From Nymphaea colorata (lineage: Eukaryota; Streptophyta; Magnoliopsida; Nymphaeales; Nymphaeaceae), in NCBI RefSeq assembly GCF_008831285.2, contig NC_045139.1, forward strand, positions 2,922,704-2,986,703: a DNA stretch of 64,000 nt, read 5' to 3'. Positions 49,305 to 62,000 of this stretch are shown one piece after another. The notes below the pieces were generated by a model. It did not search any database and was not told where the DNA came from. It was given only the letters and a program-made list of their open reading frames with translations. How positions within the stretch are numbered: position 1 is the first letter of the stretch; each line of letters begins with the position of its first letter. A program made the position numbers and the translations under genes.

Positions 49305-52300
49305 CGAGAGTGTGTGTGAAAAGGATAAATTATGCTATATAGAGTCATTTAGGTTTCGTTTGATGCACAAGAAAAATAGTATATAGAGTCATTTACGTTT
49401 TTTTTGACGCACAAGAAAAATATTGTGCAGGGTGAAATTTTTTTTCAAGTTTGTATGGGTAATTTTGCCATGCATTTTTCATTGAAATAAAAAAAAAATC
49501 CCACGCAAAATAATCAAACCTGTATAGGTCCGACTTTTTTCCTATGAAAAATATTCCTTCCGTACATTAATTTTACCATGCAAAAAAATTCATATACATC
49601 AAAAAGGCCTTAAGTAGGGCCACCATGGATAAATAAGAGAAAAAGAATGGCAAAAAACCGTAAAGTAATATTAGTTGAAAGAATCATCACATTTTTTCTT
49701 TGTTTTTCTATCAACTATTTATCTTGTTAGATCATATGGCCTGATAGACGGCTGAATGAGTGGAAGATAATTCTAGCTATTTAGGGCAATCTATTTGAAG
49801 CCGATGAATGAGAGTAGAAAGTAATGGCACAAAGCGGATGACAAAAACATCCATCGTCTTTTTCTCCTTGTCTAAACTTTCTATTCAATTTTTTTTTCTC
49901 TCTCTCGATCGACATATTTATATATAGACACACACTAAACTTAATGTGAATGAGAATCATTTAAGCTGGAGATCATGCAGTCGAGATTAAGGTGTAAGTA
50001 TGTAAGCCAAGTTGTAAGAACTTGACTTTAGCTTGACTTCTTTATCGAGATGAACTCAAATTTAAATTTATGCCCAAAATGTTATGCGAGTCGAGTTTCT
50101 ACCTATAAGAACTCGATTCATTTAAACTTAGATTGACTCGACTGCATAAATATGTAGATTTTATGTAGCTATGTTTTTTAAGGGATATTTGGATGCATAA
50201 CATATGTTTTCTTTATTTGGATTTGTGGTTAGATTGTTGGTAATAGTTAGATCAGTTTAAACAAGTTAACGATTAAGCGAATCAAACTCGAGCCATAAAG
50301 TTCAACTTGAGTTTAAGTGGAATTCAAGCTCAAGTTCTTTGAATCATGTTGAGCTTGAGCTACCTCCACTAGCGCGCAGCCCTATACTTTGTGATGAACA
50401 CGGTAACTTGTGTTCTACCTGGCTGAAAGAGGGGTATTTTGGTTTTTTTAAAGAAATTTAGTTTTATCCTTAATTTTTTAAAATTTATTTTTATCCTTAC
50501 ATGAAGTGTATGTTTGCCACATCGGCCTAACATAATTACTTAGGACTTAAAAAAAAAAGAAAAAAAATTATTTTTTCAGGTACGACGTTGTATAATAAGT
50601 AAAAATATTATTTAAATAATTTGACTGTTTCTAGTCAATAAAAGGTGCCTACTTATCATCATGAAAAAGTTTGAAAAGAAGCTAAAAGAAATATTAATTT
50701 TTCATTATATTATTGGCGTGCAAGGGCATGAACACATGTTTTTTATGAAAAAGAGGCCAAAAGAAATATTAACTTTTCATTATGTTATTGGCATCACTGG
50801 GAAAGAAAACACGTGTTCTTTTATGCATTTATGATGTGATTCATGACTCTCAAAAGAACTTGAGGCGCACTTTTTCAAAAAGCTTTTCCGGAATCAAGTC
50901 AGATTAAATCATTCTGGAAAAAATGGGTGGTGCTTTCGAAAGTGTAAAATGAATCTTGCTTTTGCACATGCTGCACGAACGTTTTCCCAATCAATCTCAT
51001 TCTGTAAAGAGATGAATTCTTTTCGTTGAAGATTAAAAATTGTTAGGGGTCGATTGATGTACCCAAAATTATGAAAATTTAAAATCAAAGTATTCAATTT
51101 TTAAGAAATTAAAATTATTAAACAAACAGAATACTTTGTTTCTGAAATTAAGAAACTTAAACCTAAAATTTTTATTTCATTGCAGCTCGTAGAGGGATTA
51201 TGATTCTGGAATTTTCATTCTTGAATCAAAATTTCAAACCATCAAACCACCCTTTAATGTATGTCAAAATAGATACTATATGTATGTTGAATCCCTAACA
51301 ATAATATGTTTTGGAGGTCATTTGGGAGTTGGAATAAATTATTATCTGAGTGTTTCATAAATCTATTTTAAAGTTTAAGGTAGGTTTACGAAGCACTAGA
51401 AGAAATAACTCAACCTTTTAGTCAGATGAATGAAGCATTTGTTATTATCAAACTACGCTTTATATGACATGGATTTGTGTACATTGAATTTCAATTATCA
51501 TTCACCTGCAACTTTTGGTACATTACAATTTCAATTATCATAAAGTTTATGATATGAATGATGTATGATGAAGAACTTTTGGTACTAATGAGGAATCTGT
51601 CTAATTAAAAAAGATAATGGTCCTGACGTCTCATTAGGGTTAGGGACGTACAGTACTGCTCATATTTGGGTAGGGTTCCCCTTTTACCATGTTCAATTTA
51701 ACCAAACTCTGTGTAATTATATTTAGTTTCAGAGTCAGATTCATATCTTATTTTTATAAAACTACTACCAACATAAGATCTGACATTTAACATTTATTTC
51801 AGTAATAAAGCAGACTCAGTTTATTTCAAGTTTTCTGTATTTTTAATTAATTAATTATATATTTTACATTTAAAAAAAAACCCACCTGAATCGGGGCAGG
51901 AACATAATTTTTACAACGTTGATTTGGTACTGTTTGAATTATTGGCATGTAGGGGGAGGCAAGAGAAGAAGATCTGGACTCCTTCCAACTGCCGATCTAT
52001 TCTCCGACGGTCGGAGAGTTCAGAGAGGTAGTAGAGATAAACGGCTCCTACGCCATTCACGTGGCGGAGAAGGTGGATGAAGGGTGGGCATCAAATGGTG
52101 TTGGCAAGGAACAGGAAGATCGGCGGAAGCCCGACCTCGATGAACTGGCGAGAGACATGAGCCGTGCAACAAGGGCGGTGTTCGAGGACATCGTCGGCGA
52201 CCACTTCGGGAAGGACGTCGCCGGAGAAGTGTTCCGGAGGTTACCGGAGACAGTCTATCAGTTCTTTCTGGCTCAACCCACCATGCCCACCTTGCCGCCC

Positions 52301-52333
52301 ACCGCTTTCTTTGTGTTACAGAAGAAATGTTAG
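47409..52333 (+). CDS. SABATH carboxyl methyltransferase 2 (FAMT/loganate-MT-like)
   Basis: Paralogue of the neighbouring SABATH genes with the same three-exon structure and phases. Exons: 47409-47480 (24 codons), 48554-49186 (211) and 51953-52333 (126 plus stop), giving 361 aa. The N-terminus MAGGHGHNSYKHNSKYQ fits the family signature. The SAM motif reads ADLGCAVGPNT at residues 55-65, with Ala where most members have Ser. NDFNTLF, PGSFYSRLFP and LALHWLS follow. The C-terminus ends PTLPPTAFFVLQKKC. Intron 2 (2766 bp) contains microsatellites, a Tourist-like MITE and a truncated hAT-like MITE. A TATA box and a GA tract precede the start. Third-position GC is higher than in flanking DNA. The substrate cannot be read from sequence. 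Confidence 0.88.
49203..49302. repeat. (AAAT)n-(AT)n microsatellite in SABATH 2 intron 2
   Basis: About 7 AAAT units followed by about 35 AT units, starting 17 bp after the exon 2 donor. Confidence 0.95.
49352..49609. mobile_element. Tourist-like MITE in SABATH 2 intron 2
   Basis: Ends ggtttcgtttgatgcaca and, inverted, tatacatcaaaaaggcc. Flanked by TTA on both sides (49349-49351 and 49610-49612), the PIF/Harbinger target duplication. The left end is tandemly duplicated: tatagagtcatttaggtttc at 49339 and tatagagtcatttacgtttt at 49382. Confidence 0.65.
49990..50392. mobile_element. Truncated relative of the hAT-like MITE at 8483-8909
   Basis: The right end gcgcgcagccctatac carries the same CAGCCCTA terminus. 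The interior has the same gagttgag, gagtcgag and caagctcaag motif style. The matching left TAGGGCTG end is missing, so the element is truncated or degraded. Confidence 0.5.
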
Positions 52334-52720
52334 CAGCTGTTAATTGTGAATCTCGCAGAATTAATGAGCAGTTGCAACAGGATTGGAGCTTAAAGATGAT
52401 GGTGCTCTTATTTTCTCTCTCGATCTCTCAGAAACGAAGATGGTACTGATTTATGGACAAAACGATCGCAGATCACGAACTTCTTATCAAATCGAACACA
52501 TTTTTGGCATTATATTGACACATACAAATACAAAATCAGATTTTACATTTTTGTAGTTCAATACACTTTTGAAAACTCACACAAAGATTTTTGTCTTGGA
52601 TTATAGGCACTCATCCACAAAACAGTCAGAGTTAAACCACAACTGTATTTCTCGAAGGTCTCGAGTAGGTTTTTGTGCCTTCGCTTGGTAGATTTACAGG
52701 GTCCGCTTCAGAACCTATTG

Positions 52721-52888
52721 TGGTCCAGCGAAATAATTTACTAGATCGTGACGGCAACCACAAGAATCATAACACAAACTCAATTGATGTGGACAGCATT
52801 GCTTCCAAACCTTTATGGTCGAGCAAAATAATACACTAGATAGTGATGACAACCACAACAATCATAATATAGAGTTTGAAGTGGACTG
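52721..52888. repeat. Imperfect direct repeat, two copies about 95 bp apart
   Basis: tggtccagcgaaataattta at 52721 and tggtcgagcaaaataataca at 52816, each followed by ctagat, then gacaaccacaa or a near match, then aatcataa. Confidence 0.85.
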
Positions 52889-54262
52889 ACGTATTGCCTA
52901 GTACCCGAGTTGGCTCGACTTATTGCACAATTAAAGTTCATTCAAAGCTTTGCTTTCGCTGCTTTGTATTCTTTGATTTTATGAATAAAGTAAGGAGGCT
53001 TCTCTCCCAAACCTTTTGCATCGCAAGGTCCATTGGAGAGGACCTTCAAACTCAATTGCTAAAAATGTTAGGTTCAATTTTTTAAAATAATTTTCAAGTG
53101 ATTTTAAAAAGGTAGATGTGAATTGGGGACTTGTTTTTTTAATAAACATAAAGTGCATAAAAATATAACGATTGACCTCTTCTGGAGAGAAGAGAAAAGT
53201 AAAATATACATATGCATACTTTGTCTTAGGTTGCTATTATTTACTCTTGAGCTGATTTTTCATTTTTAAAGGGAAACATTGAAGGGGCACTCAACTAATA
53301 AAGTCGAGGGATACTCAAGTAGTCTCAAATATTTTGGTTCCCCTCCAAGAATGGAATTTTAATTGTTTTAAAAGTGCAAAGTTCTGCTAGAAAAAAAGTC
53401 TTCCAAGAAAAGAAAATTATGGCTATCAATTAAACACACCCCAAAAAGTATCTTTCCGTGCTTGAAAACTGTTCTTTGATGATTTCATTTCTTGTGCAAC
53501 CGGACTTTTGGTCCCCTTTATGGACACATTTAATGTGGACAGAATGATACAAATAACAGAAATTCTTTAATTTTGAGTGATGATCACACGGAATGCGATC
53601 AGAATTTTGGAAGAAATACCTGTGAACTTCATTTTTCCCATGCAGCTGCACTATTTCTATGTAACCAAATTGAAAACATGATCCTTATTTCTCCATTGCT
53701 GGCGCCCAACATCAGCACAATCTAGTCGGTCGGTTGGCATGTTCTTGCCTTGGTCGTATCAATTCATTGTATGCAATAATTGATATAATTCTGTATTTTA
53801 TGTGTATATATATATATATATATATACACGGATCTGAGTTTGATTTTGAGCCAAAATGATAAATTAACTCTATTCAATTGAAACTGATCCATTGACATCC
53901 TTATATTGTTGGACTTGACAATGAGTTGATCAGGCGAGCTTAACTTGAGCTTAACGTCCCGATGCAATTGGCATCCAAGTTTGTGTTAAGGCATGAGCTT
54001 ATTTTATCATGTATTCATATAATTTTATTATATATATGTTCTTCTTTCCTCACTAAAAAAAAAAAAAAAATCCTAGCTCCATCCATGAGGCCAGGCTTCT
54101 ACTGGTCACTGGTCTGACCAGCCACGCCAAACTGGATCAAGCTAAGCAACCAAAACATTGATAAGTAAGCTAGAGTTGAAAAATAATTTTGTATGACCAC
54201 TTTATTCGTTAATTCTACCTTAATAAAGTTAGAGGGACCTTCTCCCACCATAAGGACCTAGG

Positions 54263-54436
54263 GATGGAGGCAAGTGCAGATACTATGTGGGCAATTGTCC
54301 AAAAAATCCCACAAAATTTAAATCTTCATATTGATATTGCCAGAAATTTTCCTCATTTATATATTGGTGCTCATTACAAATTTAAAATTTTATAACTAGT
54401 GCTCTTTATAAAGAATTTTCTGGCTCCAATCCTGCA
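54263..54436. mobile_element. MITE-like repeat family, copy c
   Basis: Runs from ggatggaggcaagtgcaga to gaattttctggctccaatcc. The right end has the ttctggctcc motif shared with other copies. Confidence 0.4.
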
Positions 54437-54662
54437 TGGACCACATTGAATTTACCTGTATCCTACCGTCTCCTTGCATAGAATTTTCTACATGGATCAC
54501 GTTGAATTTATTTACCCTGGTGTCTTCTTGCATAGATTGGGTCTAAAGAGTCTTTCTTTCTAACTAGCTGGGGATGTTCCTATCATGTCATTTTCTACAG
54601 CTCTTTTCAACCTGTGATCTCCTTCAGTTACAATCTTTTTTGAAAGTGAGTTGGGTGCACGC

Positions 54663-54840
54663 AAGGGCAGAGCCAAGAGGGACTCGAATGAGTCCTGGCC
54701 TTACCTCAATTTTCTTTTCATATACATGTAAAGTTTAAATTATATAAAAATTTTAAAAAATGATATTTCAGCCCGTGTCAAAAATTTAGAAAGTTTAATT
54801 CTGCCCCCCTCATAAAAAAATTCTGGCTCCTATCCTGGGT
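54663..54840. mobile_element. MITE-like repeat family, copy d
   Basis: Starts agggcagagccaagaggg and ends cataaaaaaattctggctcc, with the core ttatataaaaattttaaaaa and aattctgccccccctcata-like text (one base variant) typical of the family. Confidence 0.55.
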
Positions 54841-57552
54841 GCACGAGTGGTGCATGTAAGGCATATACACCGAATAAATGCAGCATTGGAGTTGAGGTAT
54901 TTTGGAAATTATTTAAAAAAAAGATGTTCTTTTAGTCATTTAATGTTTTTTTTTTGTCTTTATCAAAAGATCTCTGTTTTTATATTAACCGGGAGCATTT
55001 TGGTCATAAAGCAATCAGGGTGTGCATGTGACCTGCTCCGGTCTTTTTATGTCATAACTTAAGCAGTTGCAGCGAACCCTTAAAGTTAACACCGACTATG
55101 AAAGCAAATTAAGGACATGTTTAGTAAAAGGGGGAACCAAAAGAATATAACGAAAACATATAAAGGATTAGCAGAAAAATTTATGCAAACAGCAACTCAA
55201 TGTTTGAGAACCACTTATTGTTTAAAACAAATCCAAATAACTGCCTGAATTTAAAAGATAATTCATAATGACATTCTTCTTGAATGGAAACTTTTAAAAT
55301 TTGCTTGAAAAGACCATTTCACTCAGGCCAGACCGCTTTGGATTGAGAAATTTTGTTACCACAAGGCCATTCGTTCTCCACCAAGATCTATTGGTTTTGT
55401 CATTCATTTTAGCATCCTTAGTTTTTATTTTGAGTGTTAGGGGTATCAATCTTATGTGTTCCCAAAACAAAAAAAAAAGTTTCCAATTCAAAAGTTGAAA
55501 CATAAAGGGGGCAACACCAAGTCTTCGCATCTCCAATTTTTTTTTTTTTTGAATGCTTTAAAAACAATGAGGTTTTTGTTTTGAAATGAGAGAAACAGAC
55601 TAGTCGAAGGTACGAGGATCAACCATTCTCGGTGCCTTTACTGGAGGTAATCAATCCAAAGACTATGTTTATTTTGATGCATTTTATTTTGGCTTAAACA
55701 TTTTTTTCATTCTAAATGTGATGTGGTGTTTTGAAAAATGTTGAAGACTTGATAAGAAAGTTTTGAAGAATCATTTCAGAATATAAAAGTTTTGATTTGA
55801 GAAACCTTCAATTGAGAAAACATTGTTTACAGACAATAGGTCTCCTCCACTCACTGAAATGAACTAAACAGAGATTTGAATTAGCAAACAACAACCTAAA
55901 ATGACCTAAACCAGTTGCGCGACATCCCTTAAGCCATTAATAAACAACTTCCTATACACGTTGTAAGCAAGCCTGGGCATCGGACCGGCCCAGCCCGATA
56001 ATGAGTTGGGTCCGAGTCGGACCGAAATCCACAACAGGAGCTAAACCCAAACCCGATTAAATTTAAAAATAATTTTTTAAATAAAAATTATATAAATATA
56101 ATTAATCATAATAAAATATTATAATTATATACATATTAATAAAAAATTTAAAAAAACTCATTATCGGGCGGATCCAAGCCGACCCAACAGGGGTTTCTTT
56201 TTTTTGAGCTTGAGATCGGGCCTGAGTTGGGCCGAGTACTGAGTACCAGGGGGCAGCCCGACCCACTGCCTTTGTTTAGTTGGAAGGGGAGAGAATCTTA
56301 ACTCCGCTTCAATTATAATGCAAACTAGATGTATGCTTGTTATGTTCTTTAACTTGCGCTTAAAGTTGGGCTTTACAATCCAATCTGTTAACGCACGCAC
56401 ATCTGTGCATGCAAGAACCCAAGTACAAGTGCTGAACTATACTTTAATACAACTAAACCGATTCAGCACACTCCCAACATTGAGCTTCACCCTTTGCTTC
56501 GATGGGTTTCAATCTAATATTTAATAATTTCAGTTTCAACCCAAAAAAGGTTAAAGCTTTTGAAATATCTTCATATTTTCAATACAAAACTTAACTTTTC
56601 CAAATAAAGTGTTATATACAAATCAAAATACCATGCCATTTGTTTGGGAACCAGATTCCATTAAATTAGTTTCTTATGATCATGAACTCCATCACTGGTG
56701 GTGGAAGATGATGCACAACTAGAAACTTTTCTTTTTTGTTGCATGTAAATATCTTGTGCAGTCAAGAAAATCTCAAAACTAGCTAGCAGATGAGAGAGAA
56801 AGGTATTTAGGTCAAGCGCACTGTGCGCAATAAAAGAAGGAAGGATATTTTGCTTATTTATTAAAAAATAATTTTTATATATTTGTTACTTTTGTTTACT
56901 TTTAATTTTGTCTTTACATTTTTTTTTTTGGTGGTATGAAATAAAAGTATTGTTGTTGTATTAACCGTACTGTGGTACGAAGCATATAACTAAGTCGCAG
57001 CAGACGAGCGACGACCAGGAGCCGTGCTTGATAAATTCACCACGTTCATACCCAGCTAAACGTGGCTTGTCAGGATTATTTTATTCATCGCTTCAATATC
57101 AGATCGGAAGCTCTTTTGAAGGAAACTCTTGGTACAAGCATGCATTTAATGTGGTTTGAACTTTAGAAAATTATTTTATATCCACGACTGTGAGGGACTC
57201 TCTCTGCCTTGGATTCTACCAAAGAGCTTACCCCGTGGCTCGACCATGTTTGGAAAGCTTCTTCTGATAACATTCATGGCACACTCAATCACTCGACACG
57301 CATTTAACATGGTTTCTACACCCACTTGGATATGAACATTACTTTGGATACAGTTTAGTTTAAAACAGTTGCGACTGTTTTAGAAGCATATAAACAATAC
57401 TTTAGATACAGACTTACAGTATACACTTGCTTTTACAAATATAAGTCAAATCTTGTCTTCACATGTTGGTAGCCAGCGATCCGTATCGCTAATAATGCCT
57501 CCATGATGAACATGTTTTAGTTTAATGGGCTACCTAAAAGCAAAACTAAAAT

Positions 57553-57559
57553 TATAAAT
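57553..57559 (+). promoter_or_regulatory. TATA box of SABATH 3
   Basis: The sequence tataaat lies about 70 bp upstream of the start codon, the same spacing as in SABATH 2. An ATG at 57558 overlaps it and is probably upstream of the transcript. Confidence 0.5.
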
Positions 57560-57590
57560 GGCGGGGGATCTATTATTTTCGATGCAGTTG

Positions 57591-57592
<2 letters not shown>

Positions 57593-57627
<35 letters not shown>
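57593..57627. repeat. (GA)n microsatellite in the 5' leader of SABATH 3
   Basis: About 17 GA units ending directly at the start codon. Confidence 0.95.
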
Positions 57628-57632
<5 letters not shown>

Positions 57633-60060
57633 CATTGCTGGTGCACTACCTATGGTCGGGGGAAATGGCCCCAATGGTTACATGCACAACTCGAGGTATC
57701 AAGTAAGTTGTGTGCTTTGTTTTTATGTTTATATATATAGTTTTCTCTGTATGTGTAGAGCCAGTAGAAGAGCTACATATAGGCTAGCCAAGGCAATTGC
57801 CAACATTAGCAACAATTTTCTTATTTTTATATAATGGCTTACTTGTTTATATGTATTGTGCTTCATAAGAAATAAGAATTTTTACAATGGTACCTTTAAA
57901 AAAAAATTTCTAGCTCTGTTATTGTGTAGAGCATGAACCCTAACTTCGATATTCACATGGCCATCTGATCACTTGAACTAAACAACCCCTCAAGCAAAGT
58001 GGCTGCGCCCAATTGGATGAACCTGATTGGCTGTTCATGGACCACGTGAACTTTGGAAACTGATTGAATTAAATTGTGATTTTGGCTATCTAGCATCACC
58101 AAACTCACTAATGAGGGTTGTTTGATCCACGAAAACAAGAAGAAAAATGTGGTGAACATTTTCATCATTCAATATGAGCACAATATGAGTACGTACTCAC
58201 TTTTGTTTTTCCTTATCTTTTGCTTAACTGTCAATCAAAGTGATCTGTCTGAATAGATAGAGTTACTATGAGTTACTACTCACTTATGGGCAACATTGTG
58301 TTAATGTTACATGAATCGTTACCAAATATTAAGGTGTATTAATTGATTACTTGAAAACATCTTCCATGAATTGAGTCTTAATATTTGTGATAGCTTCATG
58401 GAATTGCTGACAGAATGTTCTACCTCATGCCAAACAACCCCTTAAGACCATTTAATGGCCCATAAACCTTTTACTTTAGGAGGAATCAAATGTGAGAACA
58501 TCAGAAAAGCTTTTCCAACTTGTAAAAGCTTTCTGGAAATAGTTTCGCAATCCTATCTAATCGAGATATTTCAATACGAAAAAATGGGGGCCAGGGGCAA
58601 AATTCTCTGTAAGCCAGACATGTCGAAAAGAACTTGGTCGTCTTCCCCGTCTTAGAAAAAGGATGAAAAAAACTAAAAATCAAAATATAGCAGACTTGTT
58701 TTATTTTGGATGATGTAAGATGTGCATAAACTAAAACTAGACCATGTTTTGCGATGCTTTTGCAGAAGCACAGGTATGCGAGCACAGTTCACATGGTGGA
58801 GGAGGCCATCCACCAAAGGCTTGACATCCCATCTGAAACGGCCACCATTCGCATTGCCGATTTAGGGTGCTCAGTGGGACCGAACACCTTCCACTCCGTG
58901 CAGACAGTCGCGGAAGCCATGAAAACCAAGCTCAGAAGCTCACCTTCGCTCCAGGGCAAACCGTTCCAGCTCCAAGTTTTCTTCAACGACCAAGTGGGGA
59001 ACGACTTCAACACTCTATTTCAGACGCTCCCTCCAAACTGGCCATACTTCGTTGCAGCAGTCCCCGGTTCCTTCTACTCACAGCTGTTTCCTCAGGACTC
59101 GATTCACTACTTCAATTCCTCCTTTGCTCTGCACTGGCTGTCCAAGGTGCCCGATGGGTGCTGCAACAAGGGCAGGCTGCACTGCCATGGCGGGGACCGT
59201 GATATAGTGAGTGCCTATCAAGCGCAGTTCAGGGCAGACATGGCTGCCTTCTTGGCGGCCAGGGCTGGGGAGCTGGTTGCAGGAGGACTTCTGGTGCTGC
59301 AATTCGTTTGCCGCCATGAGTGGATGCCGGCAGATGCGCCGCGCTACGACATGTGGTTCGCTTACATAGAATCCATTCTTCGAGAACTCGTCGCCGAGGT
59401 AGGAAAAGTTTTCTGACTCTGAATTTCCCCCGCTGCTGCTAAAGAGTAAAGATAGACAGCGTAGCAAGCATTGGGCTTTCTAAAAAATATATATGAGAAA
59501 ATTATTATTATAAGAAACTAATAACACAAGCCACAATCCTCGAAATATAAGTAAATAAGCAACATATAAAAATAAAAAAAATGAAAACAAACAATGTGAC
59601 ATTAAAAACATGAAAAAGGCCTAAAATAAAAGAGCAGGAGAAAAATTCCAAACCATTGATATTATATGCTTGTTTTGATTTGAAGGGAAAGGTTAAGGAA
59701 GATGATCTGGATTCTTTCCAGCTGCCAATTTATTCACCAACCATTGAAGAGTTCAAGGAGATCGTCGGCAATATCAGCTCTTTCTCCGTCCCCGTGGCAC
59801 AGATAGTCGATCTACATCATGGAGACGACGACGGCAAAACCCATGAAATCTGTGAGTCGGACCGCTGTGAACGGGCTAGAGACGTAGGCCTTGCAGCCCG
59901 AGCAGTGTTTGGAGACATGGTCGGGAACAAATTCGGCCGGGACACTGCCGACGAGTTGTTCCGAAGGTTTCCTGAAGCAGCGTATGAGTACTTTGTGACT
60001 CACCCAAACACGCCAAGCTTGCCGCCCACTGCGTTTGTTGTTCTAAAGAAAGAGGACTAA
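57628..60060 (+). CDS. SABATH carboxyl methyltransferase 3 (FAMT/loganate-MT-like)
   Basis: Third intact paralogue. Exons: 57628-57702 (25 codons), 58766-59398 (211) and 59686-60060 (124 plus stop), giving 360 aa. The N-terminus PMVGGNGPNGYMHNSRYQ has Gly where the other two have Ser in the NSY motif. SAM motif ADLGCSVGPNT is near residues 56-66, then NDFNTLF, PGSFYSQLFP and FALHWLSKVP. The tail TPSLPPTAFVVLKKED is nearly that of the broken copy at 63480-63846, its closest relative here. The insert after the HW motif (GCCNKGRLHCHGGDRDIV) differs most from genes 1 and 2, so its substrate could differ. Intron 1 (1063 bp) carries MITE-like sequence; intron 2 is only 287 bp. A GA tract (57593-57627) abuts the start codon. 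Confidence 0.88.
58115..58441. mobile_element. Possible Tourist-like MITE in SABATH 3 intron 1
   Basis: Left end gggttgtttgatccac and inverted right end ccaaacaacccc are complementary over about 11 bp. TTAAG follows the right end, but the left flank does not give a clear TTA duplication. Confidence 0.4.
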
Positions 60061-62000
60061 TTGCACCCACCTATCAGAGCCCCTTGTAAATGGAATTTGT
60101 GTTTGACAATATATCCATAACTTGGTCCGAACTATTGACGTGTGATGATGTAGAATTCATTTATTCCGCAGATGTGCTATCAGGTTGTATCTAATGAATG
60201 TAATATCTGATCAGTATGACCCTATGAGTCATCTGTTCTCATGAGCAGTATGGCAACCATTGTCATAAATATCATTTACTAGCTATAAACAGCAAAGTTT
60301 TTCTTGGATATAATGTTGGGAATGAAACTTTCTCACACTCACTTTAAGGCATCAAAAGAATAGAAACAGAAAAAAAAAAAAAAAGAGAGAAAACACACAA
60401 AGACTTACTTGTTTTAAAGACACAAAGCCGTTTACACTATCGCAGAAGAATGATACATAGTCCAAGCAAAACAGCACCCACGTAAATATGAGAGCAGGAC
60501 AAAGCCTGCTAAACAAGAAAAAGACATAAATTAAAGAAGACTAACAAGTATGGATCAGGGTCCAAAAAATTGTTTTTGACAAAAAATTTTTGGTAGAATC
60601 TCAGTAATTCAAAAAAGAAATCCTACAAATAAAATGGAAAAATGCAAAACCAAAATTACGGTAATAAAAAATGCAAAACAATGCCTTTCTTTGGCATTTT
60701 TTTAAGTATTTTCCAAAAAAGAAGGAATTTTGCAGTTTTTTAAAAATGACATATTTTTGATACATAAAACAGGTCTTTTCCAAAAAAAAAATAGAAAATG
60801 TATTTTCCATGACAATGGTGAAAACTTACATGACCGGTTCATTAATTTTATTTCCACTCAATTAGAGAAAAACAAGCGCACATGCTGGGTGGGGGCTATG
60901 TACCATGTGTAGGGGCGGAACTAAGGGGGCTTCATTAGAGCCTGGCTTCTAAAAAAAAAAAATTAAAAAAAAAATATATATATAAATTTTAAAAAATTTC
61001 ATTTGTTTTATATAAAAATTTTGAAAAATCATATTTCAACTCCTATCAAAATTTAGAAACTTTTAATTCGGCCCCTTTTATGAAAAATTTTTGGCTACAC
61101 CCTTGACCATGTATTTCCGGTTGAAAACACTGTTCATACGCAAGTCATGGTCACGAAGGTATTCAAGAATGAAAAAGAAATGTTTGTTCTTTGCCATTAA
61201 TTTATATTTGCCAAAAAGGTTTTTTTTGGATTCCTTGTCAAATATACCGGCGGTACTCCAGAGCGTCGACAAAAATCAAAATTTTGCTGTGGTTCCCATT
61301 CCTGAGGGCTAGTTCCTTCCCTGCCGTGGTTCATGAAAAGACGACGTAGCAAGCTCTGCATCACTAACTGCATCACTAATCTTTGCTTACTTTTCAAACT
61401 TTCTGGAGTTCAATACCAGATTTTCAACAAAGGAGGACCCATTGATGCACCCGTCAGATGAACAATTTTTAATCGATCATCTAAAGCTTTTTTTTTTTTC
61501 AACTTGTGAACGACTAGATTTTCAACGAAAAATTATCTTTTAGTATAACATTTTTTTTATTTCATGCACAGCTCATATGCACTAGTGGAGCGAGAAATCT
61601 TGGCTGGAGTGTGCACCAATTCAATATTCCCATAAATCCCCAGAGATAGAACTAGACTCTAATTATTCTCTAAAGATGTTTGATCACCTGTAATCCTGGA
61701 TGTTTTTTGGCTTAAATGTTGTTGAATATTCTAAGGCCATATTAAATATTTCCATAGAGAAGGATGCAGTTCGATGATCTCTAAAAACAACCAACATATC
61801 TTCATGACTATATTTAACTACTTTTGTATCCTCTATGATTCCATGCTGACATTTTCAAGTTTATTTTCCCCCTCAGTTACTGCTTTGAATTGATATCCAT
61901 GTGGAAAATATCTTCCAAAATGACGAGGTCCTTCAATAAACAATGCTTAACCGTGAAGTTATCTTATAAATTTTTTTACAAATTTGTCTTTCACTTAGTT
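60061..62000. other. Spacer downstream of SABATH 3
   Basis: The first 120 bp is the SABATH 3 3' flank, which is matched after the broken copy 4. The rest is AT-rich with homopolymer runs and one MITE-family copy. No gene recognised. Confidence 0.5.
60910..61105. mobile_element. MITE-like repeat family, copy e
   Basis: Starts taggggcggaactaaggggg and ends gaaaaatttttggctacacc. The AT-rich core includes tttatataaaaattttgaaa, shared with the copy at 63305-63467. Confidence 0.55.

Larger units (their letters stand above)
52334..57550. other. Spacer between SABATH 2 and 3
   Basis: Apart from the repeats listed, no gene recognised. A block at about 55970-56280 has GC-rich ends (cggaccggcccagcccgata and gatcgggcctgagttgggcc) around an AT-rich core, suggesting another MITE without defined ends. 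Confidence 0.5.
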
